Of a DNA stretch of 64,000 nt, positions 1-11,775 are shown one piece after another (position 1 is the stretch's first letter; every line of letters starts with the position of its first letter). Both the position numbers and the translations under genes were made by a program. The DNA comes from Bretschneidera sinensis (lineage: Eukaryota; Streptophyta; Magnoliopsida; Brassicales; Akaniaceae). The notes beneath the pieces were generated by a model. That model ran no database searches and had not been told where the DNA came from. It saw only the letters and a program-made list of their open reading frames with translations. Where the stretch lies: the NCBI GenBank assembly GCA_023935145.1, contig CM043698.1:61319501-61383500 (forward strand), in the 5' to 3' direction.

Positions 1-768
1 CGCCTAGAAACACCACCAAGAATAACAGCAAAGGAGTCGTCGGAACATGCACTGCACCCACACAAAATAATACTCATAGCCAGCGGTCCGACTCAAGGTT
101 CCCCGCTCTGTCTGAACATACGGCCCCTGGCCGTGACCCACGAGCTCTTCCGGAAATGCAACATCCTCATTAGGCTGAGGTTGATTCCTCTGAAGATCTC
201 AAATGAGCCACCTCAGCGCATCCCGCCATTCTAATAATTCAAGCACAGTTTTTAGAGCTCTCTCAATTGGTGACGAACTTGGCCGCTAAAGTTCGAAGAG
301 AAGGTCGGCAGCCCTCACCCCTATCTTCTCACCGCACTTCCAAGCAAACTAGTCCCAACAAACCAATCTCTCATTAACCAGTAGAAGTGAAGAAATCTAA
401 AGAACTCATCTGTTGCCATGCCGCCTAGAAACACCACTAAGAATACTAGTAAAAGAGTCGCCGAAACTAGCACCGCACCCACACAAAACAATACTCACAA
501 CCAGCGGTCCGGCTTAAGATTCCCCACTCTGTCTGAACATACGACCCCTGGCCATGACTCGCGAGCTCTTTTGAAAATGCAACATCCTCGTCAGGCTGAC
601 GTTGATTTCTCTGAAGATCTCAGAGGAGCCACCTTAGTACATTCCGCCATTCCAATGATTCAAGCACAGTTCTTAGAGCTCTCTCGATTAGTGAGGAACA
701 TTGCCGCTGAAGTTTGAAGAAGAGATCGGCAGCCCTCACCCCCATCTTCTTATTGCGCTCCGAGGAAA
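1..768 (+). repeat. Tandem duplication of gag N-terminal region, period 421 bp
   Basis: The sequence starting at base 1 recurs from base 422 with many point differences, and similarity fades about 345 bp into each copy. Both encode the gag start (MPPRNT... in the second copy; the ATG of the first is just outside the window). The copies differ at many sites, so the duplication is old. Whether it arose in this element or existed in the parent family cannot be told from one copy. Confidence 0.75.
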
Positions 769-1390
769 ACTAACCATCTAGTGACGGGCTCCCCATCGAC
801 AGTCATTCCACTATCGAGTCTCCCCCAACTCGTGCCAGTAGATCTAGAAGAGAGTTTTCCTCGAAAAGTAACCTAAAATGATAAACAAATCGATGAGATG
901 GAAGAAAAAATCAACGAAGCATTCAACTTTTGGAATCATAACGTCTTGGATGAACTCAGTGTCTAGGACCCACCATTCACACAGGAAGTTCTCGAAGCTC
1001 CTCTCCCGCCAAATTTTCGGATATCTCAAATCAAGCCCAACGACGGTTTGACGGATCCCTTGGACCACCAAAGCATTACAAGACCACTATGGTGCTGCAT
1101 CGGTATTCTGATCCTGTCATGTGCCGAGTGTTTCTTCTGATCCTCGAAAAAGCTATTGGCATGTGGTATTCCTGGCTGAAGCCAGGAAGCATAGACATCT
1201 TCAAGGAGCTCAGCTACGCCTTTGTTTCCCACTTCCTCAGCAGTAAGAGACCTAAGAAGACCTCGGAAAGCCTATTCAACATCATTCAACATCGAGGGGA
1301 AAGGCTCCGAGCCTACATTTTAAGATTCAACGTCGTAGCTTGGGAGATCCCTAACCTCGATCCCAACGTTCAGATGCTAGCATTCAAAAA
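418..1390 (+). pseudogene. Tat-type gag, N-terminal two-thirds, broken
   Basis: Gag forms the retrotransposon capsid. The first open stretch (418-717) begins MPPRNTTKNT and ends at a TGA. After further stops and shifts the capsid core reappears at about 970-1390, with PPNFRISQIKP, then WYSWLKPGSI and YAFVSHFLSS, which match the plant retrotransposon gag domain. The last part (1089-1397) is open for 102 codons. The sequence is cut at about 1390, where the nested Athila-like element begins. The C-terminal part and zinc knuckle are not found on the far side of the insertion, so DNA was probably lost there. Confidence 0.75.
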
Positions 1391-2692
1391 TAAATAAGCA
1401 AATAATCGTACAGTTTTACTTGCAAGTGCACAAGGTCAACTTAGTAGTATAGTGTGCAAATGCAAGATCATCTTCACAGGGATTGGTAAATTTTTGATTT
1501 AGAATTAGTTTCGCAATAATAAAATAAAAATAAGAGAAATAAATATTGAGTTTGAAATAATAAAGATAAAGGTGTAGAGACTTGATATCCACCGCTAATC
1601 ATGCTACCACAACAAAACAGTATGTCAATGCTTTACTCATGTTATGAATACCTAATGTTTGTCAACCTAAGGGCATGGTATCTACTCCTTAAACTGTTGA
1701 TCTCCCTAAGCAACGAGTTAGGCATGGTATCTACTCTAACTCTTTTCTCTCTCGAGGGATTCAGCATGGTGTATACTGAGTTGTTCCTTAAGAGAGCATA
1801 GGATTTGTGGAAATCGACAACCACACGGGACCTAGGGCATGATATCTACTCCCGGTTTTCCATGTTAATTAACCCAAGAATCCGGTGTGGATATCTTTTG
1901 TTACTAATGTTAAACCCAGGACTCGGTCATCTAAATTGATTCAACTAACTAATCCATACCACATGTATACGTTGATCAGACACACACATATGAGGAATTT
2001 AAATAAAAACAGGTATTAATCAAGTTAAGCAACACAACGTAGATATCACAAATGCGCCAATACTGAATTTATTTAGTAAACATAATTAGGGCTTCAACCA
2101 AGCCCTTACTAAAAGTTTAAGTACACATAATAAAAATAAAATAAAGAAGAAACCTGAGGGAAGAGTTGTCAATTCTCCTCCACAGTTTCCTTCTCCGATC
2201 TACCCCAACAAAAACTAAACTAAAAGGAAGATATGCTCCTCAAAAGGGAGATACTGTTTCTATATTTTACAAGTCTATTTATAGGGGTTCAATAATCCTA
2301 GATGACTCTGGAAACCCTAAACTTCCTAAAACACAAAACCTCTTCTATTTCCAAAACCAGTTCTGTCGTTTTACTGTTCACGCCCGTACATGTGTGCTCG
2401 ATCACATTCATGGTGCGCTCGATTGCAAGGTTGCGCTCGAGCTTTCTATGTGTGTGCACAAGCGCTGGTGCGCTTGATCGTACCGAAGAGTGCGCTCGAT
2501 CACACTCTAGCCAGCAGCTGCTTCAGAATTTCCAAATTTCTTCCTTTAAGTGCCAAAAATGCTTCTTTTTCTCCAAGACCCTATAAAAGCATGTGAAACA
2601 CAGAAATGAAGTAAAATGGACTAAATTAACATAAACTATGACTAAAAAATGTAAATTAAGGGGCTTAAATATGAATATTTAAGCACCTATCA
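1388..2692 (-). repeat. 3' LTR of the nested Athila-like derivative
   Basis: About 1.3 kb. On the - strand it starts TGATAGGTGCTTAAA directly after the purine tract TTTGGAGGTG. Its last 400 bases match 5361-5771 closely. A GCGCTCGAT motif recurs at about 2395-2510 (plus strand) and again at 5075-5150, just downstream of the 5' LTR. The terminal TGTTGTGCGATTTTCT seen at 5336 is absent here, so the LTR is slightly clipped. Confidence 0.75.
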
Positions 2693-4097
2693 CACCTCCA
2701 AACTTACATATTGCTAGTTCCTTAGCAATACAAAACTAAAAAAACTAAAATGAAAAATAATGAAGCACAGATAAATCCAATATTCATGGTGTCCACGAAA
2801 GTTTAGGTATCACACAAAACCATGATGTGCATTCATTAGCAAGCTTAACAAATACAAACACATATTTGCCATGAATAAGAGTTTTGAACGCCAATCACCT
2901 TCATGAGGCTGGTTAAGATATCACAAGTTTGACTTTAGTGCGTGGTGAACTAACACATAAAAGATTAGGTTTCCAAATAATTCTAATGTGTAGTGTTTTG
3001 ATGTCTCATGATTCACCAAATTTCCTATTAGAACAAACAAAAATGGCATAGTTTTTCTTTTTTTTCTTTTATTGTGAGATTTTTGCCAAGTTTAGTTTCC
3101 TTAAGCTTTCTATTTGACTCATGTAGTGAGTATTTAGCCAATGGCTCCCAAACCAGATGGTTTTAGGGTATTAGGTGTAAAGACACCCCTAAGGACTTAC
3201 TAAGTTAAGTCAAAAAGGCTACGAAACTAACTGATCTTAATGTTGCCAATCAGAATTCCCACCTTTTGACGTGACACTCACTGCTTACTGAGACAAGAGG
3301 GCTAGTTACTTGGTTGAAAGTTCTTTTTAATGATCATTGTGATCAAAATTCCCACCTTTTGACGTGACACTCACTACTTACTAAGGCAAGATGGCCAGTT
3401 ATTCAGTGGAAAGTTTGTTTACTAATCATTAGGAGCACTTTTCTTTTTGAGCAATAACAATTTTTTTTTTCTTTCTATTTTCCTATGCCAAAGTATGAAT
3501 CTAACAAGTCATTCGGTTCACAATCAAGCTGAAGAAACATACAAATTACAATCACATGTCATACCCCACATAATTATGTGCTAATGTACTCGTGTTAGTT
3601 TAGGTCGAACTTATGAATCCTTAAATGCCTAAAAATAAGTGATTAAGGTTTAAAACTTAATTATTAACCCCAAGTGTTCAAGGTTTTAAGCTCACTTATG
3701 AAGTCAGATCATGGTATTTTGTTTAGATCACCCAAAAATTTTAGAACAGTATAAACATGCATTTGTCTATAAAAACAAAAATTTGGGATATAGTGGGTGT
3801 GTGAGTGTATTCCCATCCCCCAAAACTTAAATTTCACATTGTCCCCAATGTGTAAATAGCATGGAAGGATTTAACCTGTGAGATGGAGAACTATATGGCT
3901 GGCATGGCTCGTAGCACGCCCCCAAACTTCAACTGGATGCACCTTGTCCCTAAAAAAAACTAACGTAATACGGGAAAACAAAAAGTACAAAAAATAAATA
4001 AATAACAATAAATATGAAAAACAATAAAAATAAAAAGGATAAGCTGTGGAGTGCCTCCCATAAGCGCTAATTTTAACGTCTTCAGCCGGACCAAGCT
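2693..4097 (-). other. Non-coding 3' internal part of the Athila-like derivative
   Basis: No convincing coding sequence. It holds a duplicated block: AATTCCCACCTTTTGACGTG occurs at 3254 and again at 3347, giving two diverged units of about 93 bp between roughly 3245 and 3433. Athila elements usually have a long stretch here, between integrase and 3' LTR, which fits the purine tract at the 2693 end. Confidence 0.55.
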
Positions 4098-4991
4098 TCA
4101 TTTTTTCCCAAAACTAATATTGGCAGTAATTAGCACAGGTAGTGTCTTATTCTCTCCTATATAAGCATAAGTCAAATGCTTCGGCAATTGTTTCAACTCT
4201 AAATTTGGTGCCTGGACAATAGACGGAAAAAAAATAGTATTAGTAGGCACATGAGGTTCAAATGGATCAGTGTACTTACTTGGATGCTTTGGAGAAGCCT
4301 CTAGAAGGTGCACAGTTTCAATGATGTCATCAATAACATCCTCAGATTTTTGCTCAACATCTAATCCTTTGAAACAATATGTGAGGGTGTTCTCCAATGG
4401 ATCAATGTGATGGACGTGAAAAACTTGCTCAACAACACCTTGTTGTCGTTCACTCAACTCTTTAGCCAATTGCCCTACTTGTACTTCCAATCTTTGAATG
4501 GCTTGTCCATGCCTTGTAGTGGTTTGTCTTATCTCAGTCCGAAATTGCCTTTCCTCTGCCATAAATTGATCTTGTGATGTCATCAATTGTTGTTGCTGAG
4601 TTGCCAACTGCATCACAAGACTCTCTAGGTCGCTTTTCTTTGATTCGAGAACTGAGTGGGCTGCTTGTTGGAAGTTCCTTTGTTGCCTTTGAAAGTTCAA
4701 GGCATTTTGGTTGTTGCTCCATGAAAAGTTGGGGTGAGTCTGTCATCCAGGATTATAGGTATTTGCATATATATTGTAGTTGTTCGGTCCCACATGATTT
4801 GCTTGCTCTTGATTTGCAAATGAATACAAAGGGCAAATGTTAGTAGTGTGATCAAAACGAGAACATATAGTACATACCTGGAGTTGTTTGGCTCGTGGAC
4901 TAGGTGAGATGTTTTGAGCAGTCATGGCTTTTATAAGCATATCTAGCTTCCTCTCCATAGCAGCTAGATAAGCATAACTAGCTTCCGCCAT
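4098..4991 (-). pseudogene. Athila gag fragment joined to post-protease spacer
   Basis: Reading starts with MAEASYAYLAAMERKLDMLI at 4991 and includes a zinc knuckle of C-x2-C-x4-H-x4-C spacing (CTICSRFDHTTNIC). One nonsense codon at about 4742-4744 stands where the related copy at the right end of the window has Trp (NPGWQNHPNFSW). After VGQLAKELSERQQ the frame passes straight into GVVEQVFHVHHIDP. In the 61-64 kb copy the second motif lies about 0.9 kb downstream, beyond the protease. The protease and its flanks were therefore removed without loss of frame. The ORF ends at a TGA after NISFGKK. Confidence 0.8.
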
Positions 4992-5313
4992 TGGTGCTTC
5001 TCTTTCGAATGAATTAGTTGAAAAGCTTCAGTGTAGCAGTTTCAGTACTGCTTCTCGGGTACCTCTGGAGCTTTTGCGCTTGAGCGCACCAAGAATAGCG
5101 CTTGATCGCACTGGGATTGCCCTCGATCTCACCAAGGAATGCACTCGATCGCAATGAGGACAGAAACTCCTCCTCTGCACACCTGAACAAAAACAGAAAA
5201 CGAAAAGAAGGAATAAATCTGATTTTTGATAAAAATAAAAATAAAACGAAACAGAATAAAATAAAATAAAATAAAACTAACGAAAATAATTCTAAAAAGA
5301 AATTTAGCACAAT

Positions 5314-5335
5314 CTCCAGCAACGGTGCCAAAAAC
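5314..5335 (-). promoter_or_regulatory. Primer-binding site of the Athila-like derivative
   Basis: On the - strand, TGGCACCGTTGCTGGAGATT begins a few bases after the LTR end. It closely resembles the TGGCGCCGTTGCCGGGGATT motif usual after Athila-type 5' LTRs, with some C-to-T/G-to-A drift. It fixes the element's orientation. Confidence 0.7.
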
Positions 5336-5771
5336 TTGTTGTGCGATTTTCTACCTAAATAAATAAGCAAATAATCGTACAGTTTTACTTACAAGTGCAC
5401 AAGGTCAACTTAGTAGTATAGTGTGCGAATGCAAGATCATTTCCACAGGGATTAGTAAATTTTTGATTTAGAATTAGTTTCGTAATAATAAAATAAAAAT
5501 AAGAGAAATAAATACTGAGTTTGAAATAATAAAGATAAAGGTGTTGGGACTTGATATCCACCACTAATCATGCTACCACAACAAAACAGTATTCCAATGC
5601 TTTACTCATGTCATGAATACCTAATGTTTGTTAACCTAAGGGCATGATATCTACTCCTTAAGCTGTTGATCTCCCTAAGTAACGAATTAGGCATGGTATG
5701 TACTCTAACTCTTTTCTCTCTCAAGGGATTCAACATGGTGTATACTGATTTGTTCTTTAAGAGAGCATAGG
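5336..5771 (-). repeat. 5' LTR (truncated) of the Athila-like derivative
   Basis: Closely matches 1388-1803, with scattered substitutions. It ends (plus-strand left edge) at the TGTTGT complement of ACAACA. At 5771 similarity stops and Tat gag/protease spacer sequence resumes, so the upstream two-thirds of this LTR is missing. Confidence 0.75.
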
Positions 5772-6590
5772 ATCTGGCCACCACCTGACTTAAAAGTTTC
5801 ACTCCTCTCAACGCATCTAGGACCAATGTCCTGATGCAAGTTCAGGACAAAGCAATTCTTCTATGGCCCCCGAAGCCGCAGTGCCTCAACGGGGATCAAA
5901 GTAAGTGGTGCCAATTCCATAGAAACTATGAACACGATACTGAGGAGTACCACGCACTGAAGCAACAAATTTAAGCCCTTAGCAATCAAGGGTACTTAAA
6001 GGAGTTTACCGGATCGCGACAAAGAGGAATACCCGATCGGTCCAGGAGAAGTCCCGGACGTCCCCCACTCAGAACTGACAGCATCAAGAGCCCCGGATGA
6101 ACTAAGGAGAACTTGACCGGAGAGGCCAAGAAGTCACAGTCACTAAAATTATCAAAACAATCTGTGGTGGATTAGCCGTTGGAGGCAACTCTGGGTAGAA
6201 CAAGAAAACATATGCTAGGTTTGTGGCTTCCATCAGTAGGAAACATAAGTGAAGGAAGACAAGCCAAACGAGCTCCTTCACGGACGATGACCTAGAGGAG
6301 TACAGACCCCACACAATGATGTCTTGATAGTCTCCCTTCTTATAGCCAACCACAACGTTAGACGCATCCTGGTGGATAACGAGAGTTTAGAGGACATTTT
6401 ATTCTATGATACTTTTCAGAAGATACAGTTGAAAGATATTCAGTTAGAGTCGATCTCCACCCCGCTGTACGGATTCTCGAGGGCTCCGATGTTCGCAGAT
6501 GGCAACATAGTTTTCCCGATCACCGCGGGGATGGCTCCACAGATTACTACTGTGCAGACTACTTTCCTGGTAGTCAAATGACTGTTGTCC
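5772..6590 (+). pseudogene. Tat-type spacer and aspartic protease, broken
   Basis: From about 6140 the reading is IKTICGGLAVGGNS, the usual lead-in to the Tat protease, with a stop soon after. The protease core is open at 6324-6581: VSLLIANHNVRRILVDNESL, then FAD-containing and TTFLVVK segments, then NLGRPILN just past the stop. The active-site triad normally D-G/S-G/A is D-N-E here, so the enzyme would be inactive. The protease would have cut Gag-Pol in the virus-like particle. Confidence 0.7.
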
Positions 6591-8160
6591 TACAATATGA
6601 ATCTCGGCAGACCCATTCTCAACAAATTGAAGGCAGTTGTTTCAATCTACCATTTGAAAATGAAGTTCTCCACTGACAATGGAGTAAGTGAAGTTAAAGG
6701 AAACCGACAGGTCTCTAGGTCTTGTTATTTGAATTTTGTAAGAGCATGAAAAAGAATCGAGGCTTTGCCCTTTGAAGTAGAAGACTTTAGAGATGAGGTA
6801 ATCACCCTATGTGGCCGACCCATAAAGGAGCTAACTACTGTCCCACTTGGTGAAGACATCTCTAGAACAATCAAAATAGTCTTCGATCTCCCATATAATC
6901 TTAAAAAATCCCCTATCTCTCTTCTACAGAGGAATCAAGGCTTGTTTGTATGGTTAGCCACTGATATGCCCGGGAGTAGCCCTAGGTCATCTTTCACCGT
7001 CTAAATGTAGACCCGAGCCACAAACCAATCATTCAGAAAAAAGAAGTCATTTGCCTCCAAGTGGCGAGCCGCCATCAAGATCGAAATTGATAAACTACTC
7101 ACAACTAACTTTATCCGGGAGACGGACTATCCCGATTGGGTATCCAATATGGTGATGGTGAAAAAGTCCAACGGCAAGTAACGAATTTGCGTTGACTTCA
7201 CGGATCTGATTAAGGCCTGCTCAAAAGACAGTTTTCCCCTACTGCAGATCGATCAACTGGTTGATCCCACCTCAGAGCACGAACTTCTAACTTTTATGGA
7301 TTCCTATTCTGACCACAACCAGATCCTTATGCACAAGCCTTACCAGGAGTAAACAGTTTTCTTCACTAACCAAGGGTTATACTGTTACAAAGTCATGCCA
7401 TTCGTGCTCAAAAACACTAGGGCAACCTATCAAAGGTTGGTGAACAAGATCTTACATGGGTAGGTCAAAAAAAATATGGAAGTTTATGTGGATGACATGT
7501 TAGTCAAGAGTGTCAAAACCAAAGACCACAACTCTGACCTAGAGGAGGCATTCGAGGTGCTTCGGCATTACCAGATGAAGTTGAACCCTGCGAAGTGCAT
7601 ATTCGGATTCACTGGAGGGAAGTTCCTCGATTTTATGGTCACCCAAAGAGGAATAGAAGCTAACTTAGAGAAGATCAAGGTTATCCTCAGTATGACCCCC
7701 CCTCGGACGATAAAAGAAGTACAAAGGCTACTAGGTCATGTAGTGGCACTCAGTCGTTTCATGTTGAAATCTGTAGAAAAATGCCTTCATTTCTTCAGAG
7801 CCATCAGGAAGGCTAAAGACTTTGTCTGGACTAAAGACTGTCAGAAAGTCTTTGAGGAGCTGAAAGAATATTTGAGTTCTCCCCTACTTTTGACTAAACC
7901 TATCATAGGAGAGGAGTTATTCCTATATTTATCGGCCGGGCAGGAAATAATGGCATCAGTTTTGATTCAAGAAGAGATGGGTGTCCCAAAACCTGTGTAC
8001 TATATTAGCAAAGTCCTCCATGATATAAAAGTACGGTACTTCCTGATAAAAAATATGGCATACACTCTACCAATCACAGCACGGAAGCATTGGTCATATT
8101 TCAAGGCACACACCATCGTCATCTTAATAGATTAGTCGTTGAGACAAGTGCTTCATAAGT
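6590..8160 (+). pseudogene. Tat-type reverse transcriptase and RNase H, broken
   Basis: The spacer 6765-7004 precedes the polymerase. Fingers and palm motifs appear in shifted or stopped frames: DYPDWVSNMVMVKKSNGK, CVDFTDLIKACSKDSFPL, and the catalytic YVDDM (7485-7499) in the open stretch 7476-8135. That stretch continues with LNPAKCIFGF and RRxLGH-like thumb residues and then the RNase H start (FVWTKDCQKVFEELK). A stop falls at about 8134 and several more lie upstream (after GK, QE and HG). The polymerase would have copied element RNA to DNA. Confidence 0.8.
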
Positions 8161-8185
8161 TGGACATATCGGGGATAATGGATAA

Positions 8186-8700
8186 GTGGTCCATAGAGCT
8201 AAGAGAATTCGACGTCCGGTACAATCTTCAAAATACCATAAATGCTTAGGCCCTCACAGACTTCGTTGTGGAGACAACACTCTAGGAGGGTTCGAACAAA
8301 ACCTTGAAGTCAGAGATAGCCGAGCAAATTTCGTCATTCATGTTGACAGTTCCTCCAACAGCACTGAAAGTGGGGCAGGGCTCATCCTTTATAGTCTGGA
8401 TGGATTCTTCATTGAATATGCTTTAAGGTTTGGGTTCAAAACTTCCAATAATGAAGCAGAATATGAGGCATTACTCGCCGGAATTAAGTTGGCAAAAGCG
8501 ATGGCCGTAGAGGCCTTGGACATATACAGCGACTCGCAGGTAATGGTAAATCAGATGAACGGTGAATTCGAGGCTCAAAGGGAGAAAATTTCTCGATACC
8601 TTGAGAAGGCTAGAGAACTTGCCGACGCGTTCATAGCGTTCTAGATAACTAACGTTCATCGGGCAGAGAATTCGAAAGATGATGCTCTAACTCGACTTGC
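8186..8700 (+). pseudogene. Second (archaeal-type) RNase H of the Tat element
   Basis: The domain from about residue 50 of this open stretch reads FVIHVDSSSNSTESGAGLIL, then NNEAEYEALLAGIKLA, then ALDIYSDSQVMVNQMNGEFE. These carry the first Asp, the Glu in NNEAEYEAL and the Asp of SDSQ expected of RNase H. This extra domain before integrase is a hallmark of the Tat lineage. The domain is the best preserved part of the element, but a TAG ends the frame at 8642-8644. Confidence 0.75.
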
Positions 8701-10035
8701 CTCCTTTCAGTAGACCATGCCAACCCAAGTTGTCTACTTCGAGACTCTCGTCGCCCCAAGTATCGATGAAGTACTTGTGTTGCCAATGACCGAAAGAGAA
8801 ACATGGGCAGACTCGATCTTTTGGTATTTGCGTGATGGTCAACTTCCTAAGCATAAAAGTGAAGCTAGGAAACTTATCTCTCGTACTTCTCGATACGCAA
8901 CTATAGATGAAAAGTTATATAAAAGAGGTCTCACGATGCCTTATTTAAAGTATCTCAGGCCTACTGAGGCCAATTACACTATTCAGGAGGTTTACGAAGG
9001 GGTATGCGAAAATCACCTAGGAAGCTGGGCTTTAGCCTTCGAAGTACTCTGTCACAGATACTGCTGGCCTAAAATGCAGAGAGATACCACAGAATTAATC
9101 AAGAAATGCGGAAGCTGTCATCAGTACTCCCATGTGCCCTACAGGCCGACGAACCCTCTTACCTCGATCACGAGCCCACTTCCTTTTGCCATATGGGGAA
9201 TGGATTTCCTTGGTCCTTTCACTGGGGCACCCGGCTTGAGAAAACATATTATCGTAGCAATAGATTACTTCACTAAGTGGGTAGAGGTGGAACCACTTGC
9301 TAGTATAACGGATCATCAAGCTTGAAGTTTTGTCTGAAAGTCCATAGTGTGTCGATTCGACATACCTCGGGTACTGGTCACTGACAACGGCAAACAGTTT
9401 GATAGTGCTCGGTTCAAAGTATTCTGCGAAGAGCTTCGTATCGAGCATCGATTCTCTTCCGTAGGATATCCACAAGCTAACAGGCAAGCCGAGGTGACCA
9501 ACAGGACACTTCTGCAGAGCATCAAGAAAAAATTAAACGAAGTTGACAAGCAATAGATCAACCATTTTCCAAACATACTATGGGCCTATCGAACCACCAT
9601 TCGGACCCCCACAGGAAAAACTTCTTCCTTCATGGTGTAGGACTCCAAAGCAGTCATCTCTTTAGAGATCGAGGTGCCCTCATTACGAGTACAAAACTTC
9701 AAGCGAGCTAACAACGAAGAAGCCTTGCGGATGAACGCTGATTTTATCGACGGAGCTTGGGATAAAGCTCAGATTCGATTAGCCGCCTATCAGTAGAGAA
9801 TGGCTAGGTACTACAATTCTTGAGTCCGGGAAAGAAGCTTTAAGCTACATTATCTCGTTCTACGAAAAAATAGAGTGTCTCATCCTTTAGAAACGGTGAA
9901 GCTCGTCCCAAACTGGGAAGACCCATATCGCATCAAAAGAGTTTGTCGAGCCTGCACTTTCGAGCTTGAAGAGTTGAATGGAAAGCTCATCCCTCGCACT
10001 TGGAACGCGGAGAACCTCTGCAAATTTTATCAATA
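8700..10035 (+). pseudogene. Tat-type integrase, broken
   Basis: Opens at 8717-9325, then continues through stops and shifts to NLCKFYQ and TAA near 10,035. The zinc-binding part has H in CENHLGSW and the pair in KKCGSCHQYSH. The catalytic core has D in WGMDFLGPF, D in VTDNGKQF (9380 region) and E in NRQAEVTN (about 9490). The C-terminal part ends ELEELNGKLIPRTWNAENL, typical of Tat. At least six stops break it. Confidence 0.8.
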
Positions 10036-10600
10036 ATATATGCCCATCGAGTTCCATGCTTCACATGAGTCAACAATGTAACTTGTGAATTCACATCTTC
10101 TGAGAATTCAAAAGAGAGCTGTTCAAGATGTGATGGTGGCAAAGACTACTTCAATTTCCTCATTAGTCAAAACTTTAGCAAGGGATATAGCTGATTTAGT
10201 GGCAACAAAAGTAGTGTTTGGTCCCATAAATCTTAACTCCGCATCAATATCATCAAGTATTGAATCAAGATCAGTAACTTTGGTTACTTGAAATAGTCTG
10301 GCAAGAATTAAAGCCTAAGGCTGAAATAGAATAAGAATGAAAGAGAAGTTATTGATACTAGTTTAAGCACTGACTGTCTATCATTAGAAAATTTTTGGGG
10401 TATTTCAAGGGCATTCACGCATGTGTCTTAGGGTAAATAAGCTTTGTTATTAAGACATTGAAGTAGTATGAACTTAATCAACTCTGCTAAGGACCCTTGC
10501 AAAATTTACCTCCTTTTGGTCCCTCCCACCAATAACAATGAAAAACCAAAAGTTTGCAAAGAGCAACAAGGTAAAAAAGAAAAATTTCATTAAATAATAT
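10036..10600. other. Spacer after integrase with an unidentified coding-like scrap
   Basis: No retrotransposon domain is visible. On the - strand 10310-10135 reads VTKVTDLDSILDDIDAELRF and then TTFVATKSAISLAK, followed by a TGA. Its composition looks protein-like, but I do not recognise the family. The opposite strand has a 68-codon ORF (10085-10291) that looks like its shadow. It may be a captured host exon or part of the antisense region. Confidence 0.3.
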
Positions 10601-10638
10601 AATTACAAGCAAATGGAGGCACTATCGACCTCAATCTA

Positions 10639-11775
10639 CAAAAATAAAAAAATAAAAAAAGCTCCAAGTCCGCAAGGGTTGACCTCTCCATCGGACGCAG
10701 CCTCTACCGCGGCGCCACTTGGCTGGGCCTCTTTCTTGCCTCTAAATCCACCCGCCTCGACGCCGTTTTCGTCCTCCAAGGTGGCAAGCTCGAGGGCCGA
10801 GAAGTCAACCTGAAGATAGAGCGCCTCAGCCTTCCTCTTAGCCTCCAAGAACCCTTCGAGGAACAAGAGCCTGGCCTCCCCCTCCATGGCCTCTCAGTAG
10901 GAAGAAAAGTTCTTGAAGTAGGCCATGGCCTCCTCCACGGCCCTCCTGATTGCCTCCTCTATCTCTCCCCTCAGTCTTTGCTTGGAGTCCATGGCAGCAT
11001 CCCTCTCTTTGTGCATGGCCTCCTTCTCCTCCACGGCCTCAGCTCGGTCACCACCCTCTTTGCTTAGGCGAGCTTCTTTCAAGGAGCCCTATAGTTGCTG
11101 GATGAGCCCGCAGCTGCCATCCAACTTTTACTGGCACTGGGTCAGCCTGTCGCTCATATCCAGGCAGTGGTACGACAGTATCCCGTTAACCACGCTCAAC
11201 TGAAATAAAAAGCATAAGAATAAGCTACCGTGAAGTAGAAAAAATTTGCAAGGAAAATTCAAAGGCAGAAACACTCACCTGGGAGGCCAAGACCTTGGCC
11301 ACGGGGCAGAGGCTCTCGATAGGCTTCCTCGAGAGCTTGATACATCGTGTGGAGTGATGCCCAAGACAAGGTGCTATCGAGCGACCCTAGCGTGAGCAAA
11401 AACTGAGTTATCCGTCTTTATGCCCTAGTTGGGCACAAAGACCTTGGCCTCAGACAAGGGCCGTGTTTATTGGGGCAGAGGTGTGGCAGAGATATGTCTC
11501 TGTTTAGATGATGGCTCGAAGGGGCCCACACAGGCCCACGGGTCGAGGAAGCGGCAGTGGGCTCCTTCTTCCTCATCTTCTTCCTCTTCCCCAGCCCCAT
11601 AGGGAACCATTGCCAATAGCCCCTCCCGAGTGTCGTCACTCCTTGAGGTTTCACCCTCACTAGAGGCTTGGTCCAAACCTATAGCCTTATTCAATTCCAT
11701 AGATAGTTCATGGCTATCCTTACTACCACTACCACTACCACTAGGCCTATCTCGATAATTTTCTACTGAAGACAT
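10639..11775 (-). pseudogene. Antisense ORF of the Tat element, with intron, broken
   Basis: Starts MSSVENYRDRPSGSGSGSKD at 11775 on the - strand, runs with an acidic stretch (GAGEEEEDEEEG), and stops near 11467. The later part is coiled-coil-like and charged (KEARLSKEGGDRAEAVEEK, EAIRRAVEEAMAYFKNF, then FLEAKRKAEALY). A canonical intron is visible: exon end CCCAG, donor GTGAGTG at 11278, acceptor TTTATTTCAG ending at 11200 (79 bp). Tat elements such as Grande carry an antisense gene at this place. Function is unknown; stops between 11467 and 11280 and at about 11100 show decay. Confidence 0.65.

Larger units (their letters stand above)
1388..5771 (-). mobile_element. Deleted Athila-like LTR retrotransposon nested in Tat gag
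   Basis: Direct repeats at 1388-1803 and 5361-5771 are LTR parts. Read on the - strand, the 5' LTR ends at 5336 in ...GCACAACA and is followed by a primer-binding-like site (TGGCACCGTTGCTGGAGAT), close to the motif found after Athila 5' LTRs. A purine tract (TTTGGAGGTG) precedes the 3' LTR start near 2692. The internal part is only about 2.6 kb and codes for a gag-like fusion; reverse transcriptase and integrase are missing. The 5' LTR lacks about 0.9 kb of its upstream half and the 3' LTR lacks its last 25 bases or so, so both junctions with Tat DNA are damaged and no target-site duplication is seen. Confidence 0.8.

Noticed and set aside
4574..4843. + strand ORF over the Athila gag fragment
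   Set aside because: Shadow of the - strand gag; no domain of its own.
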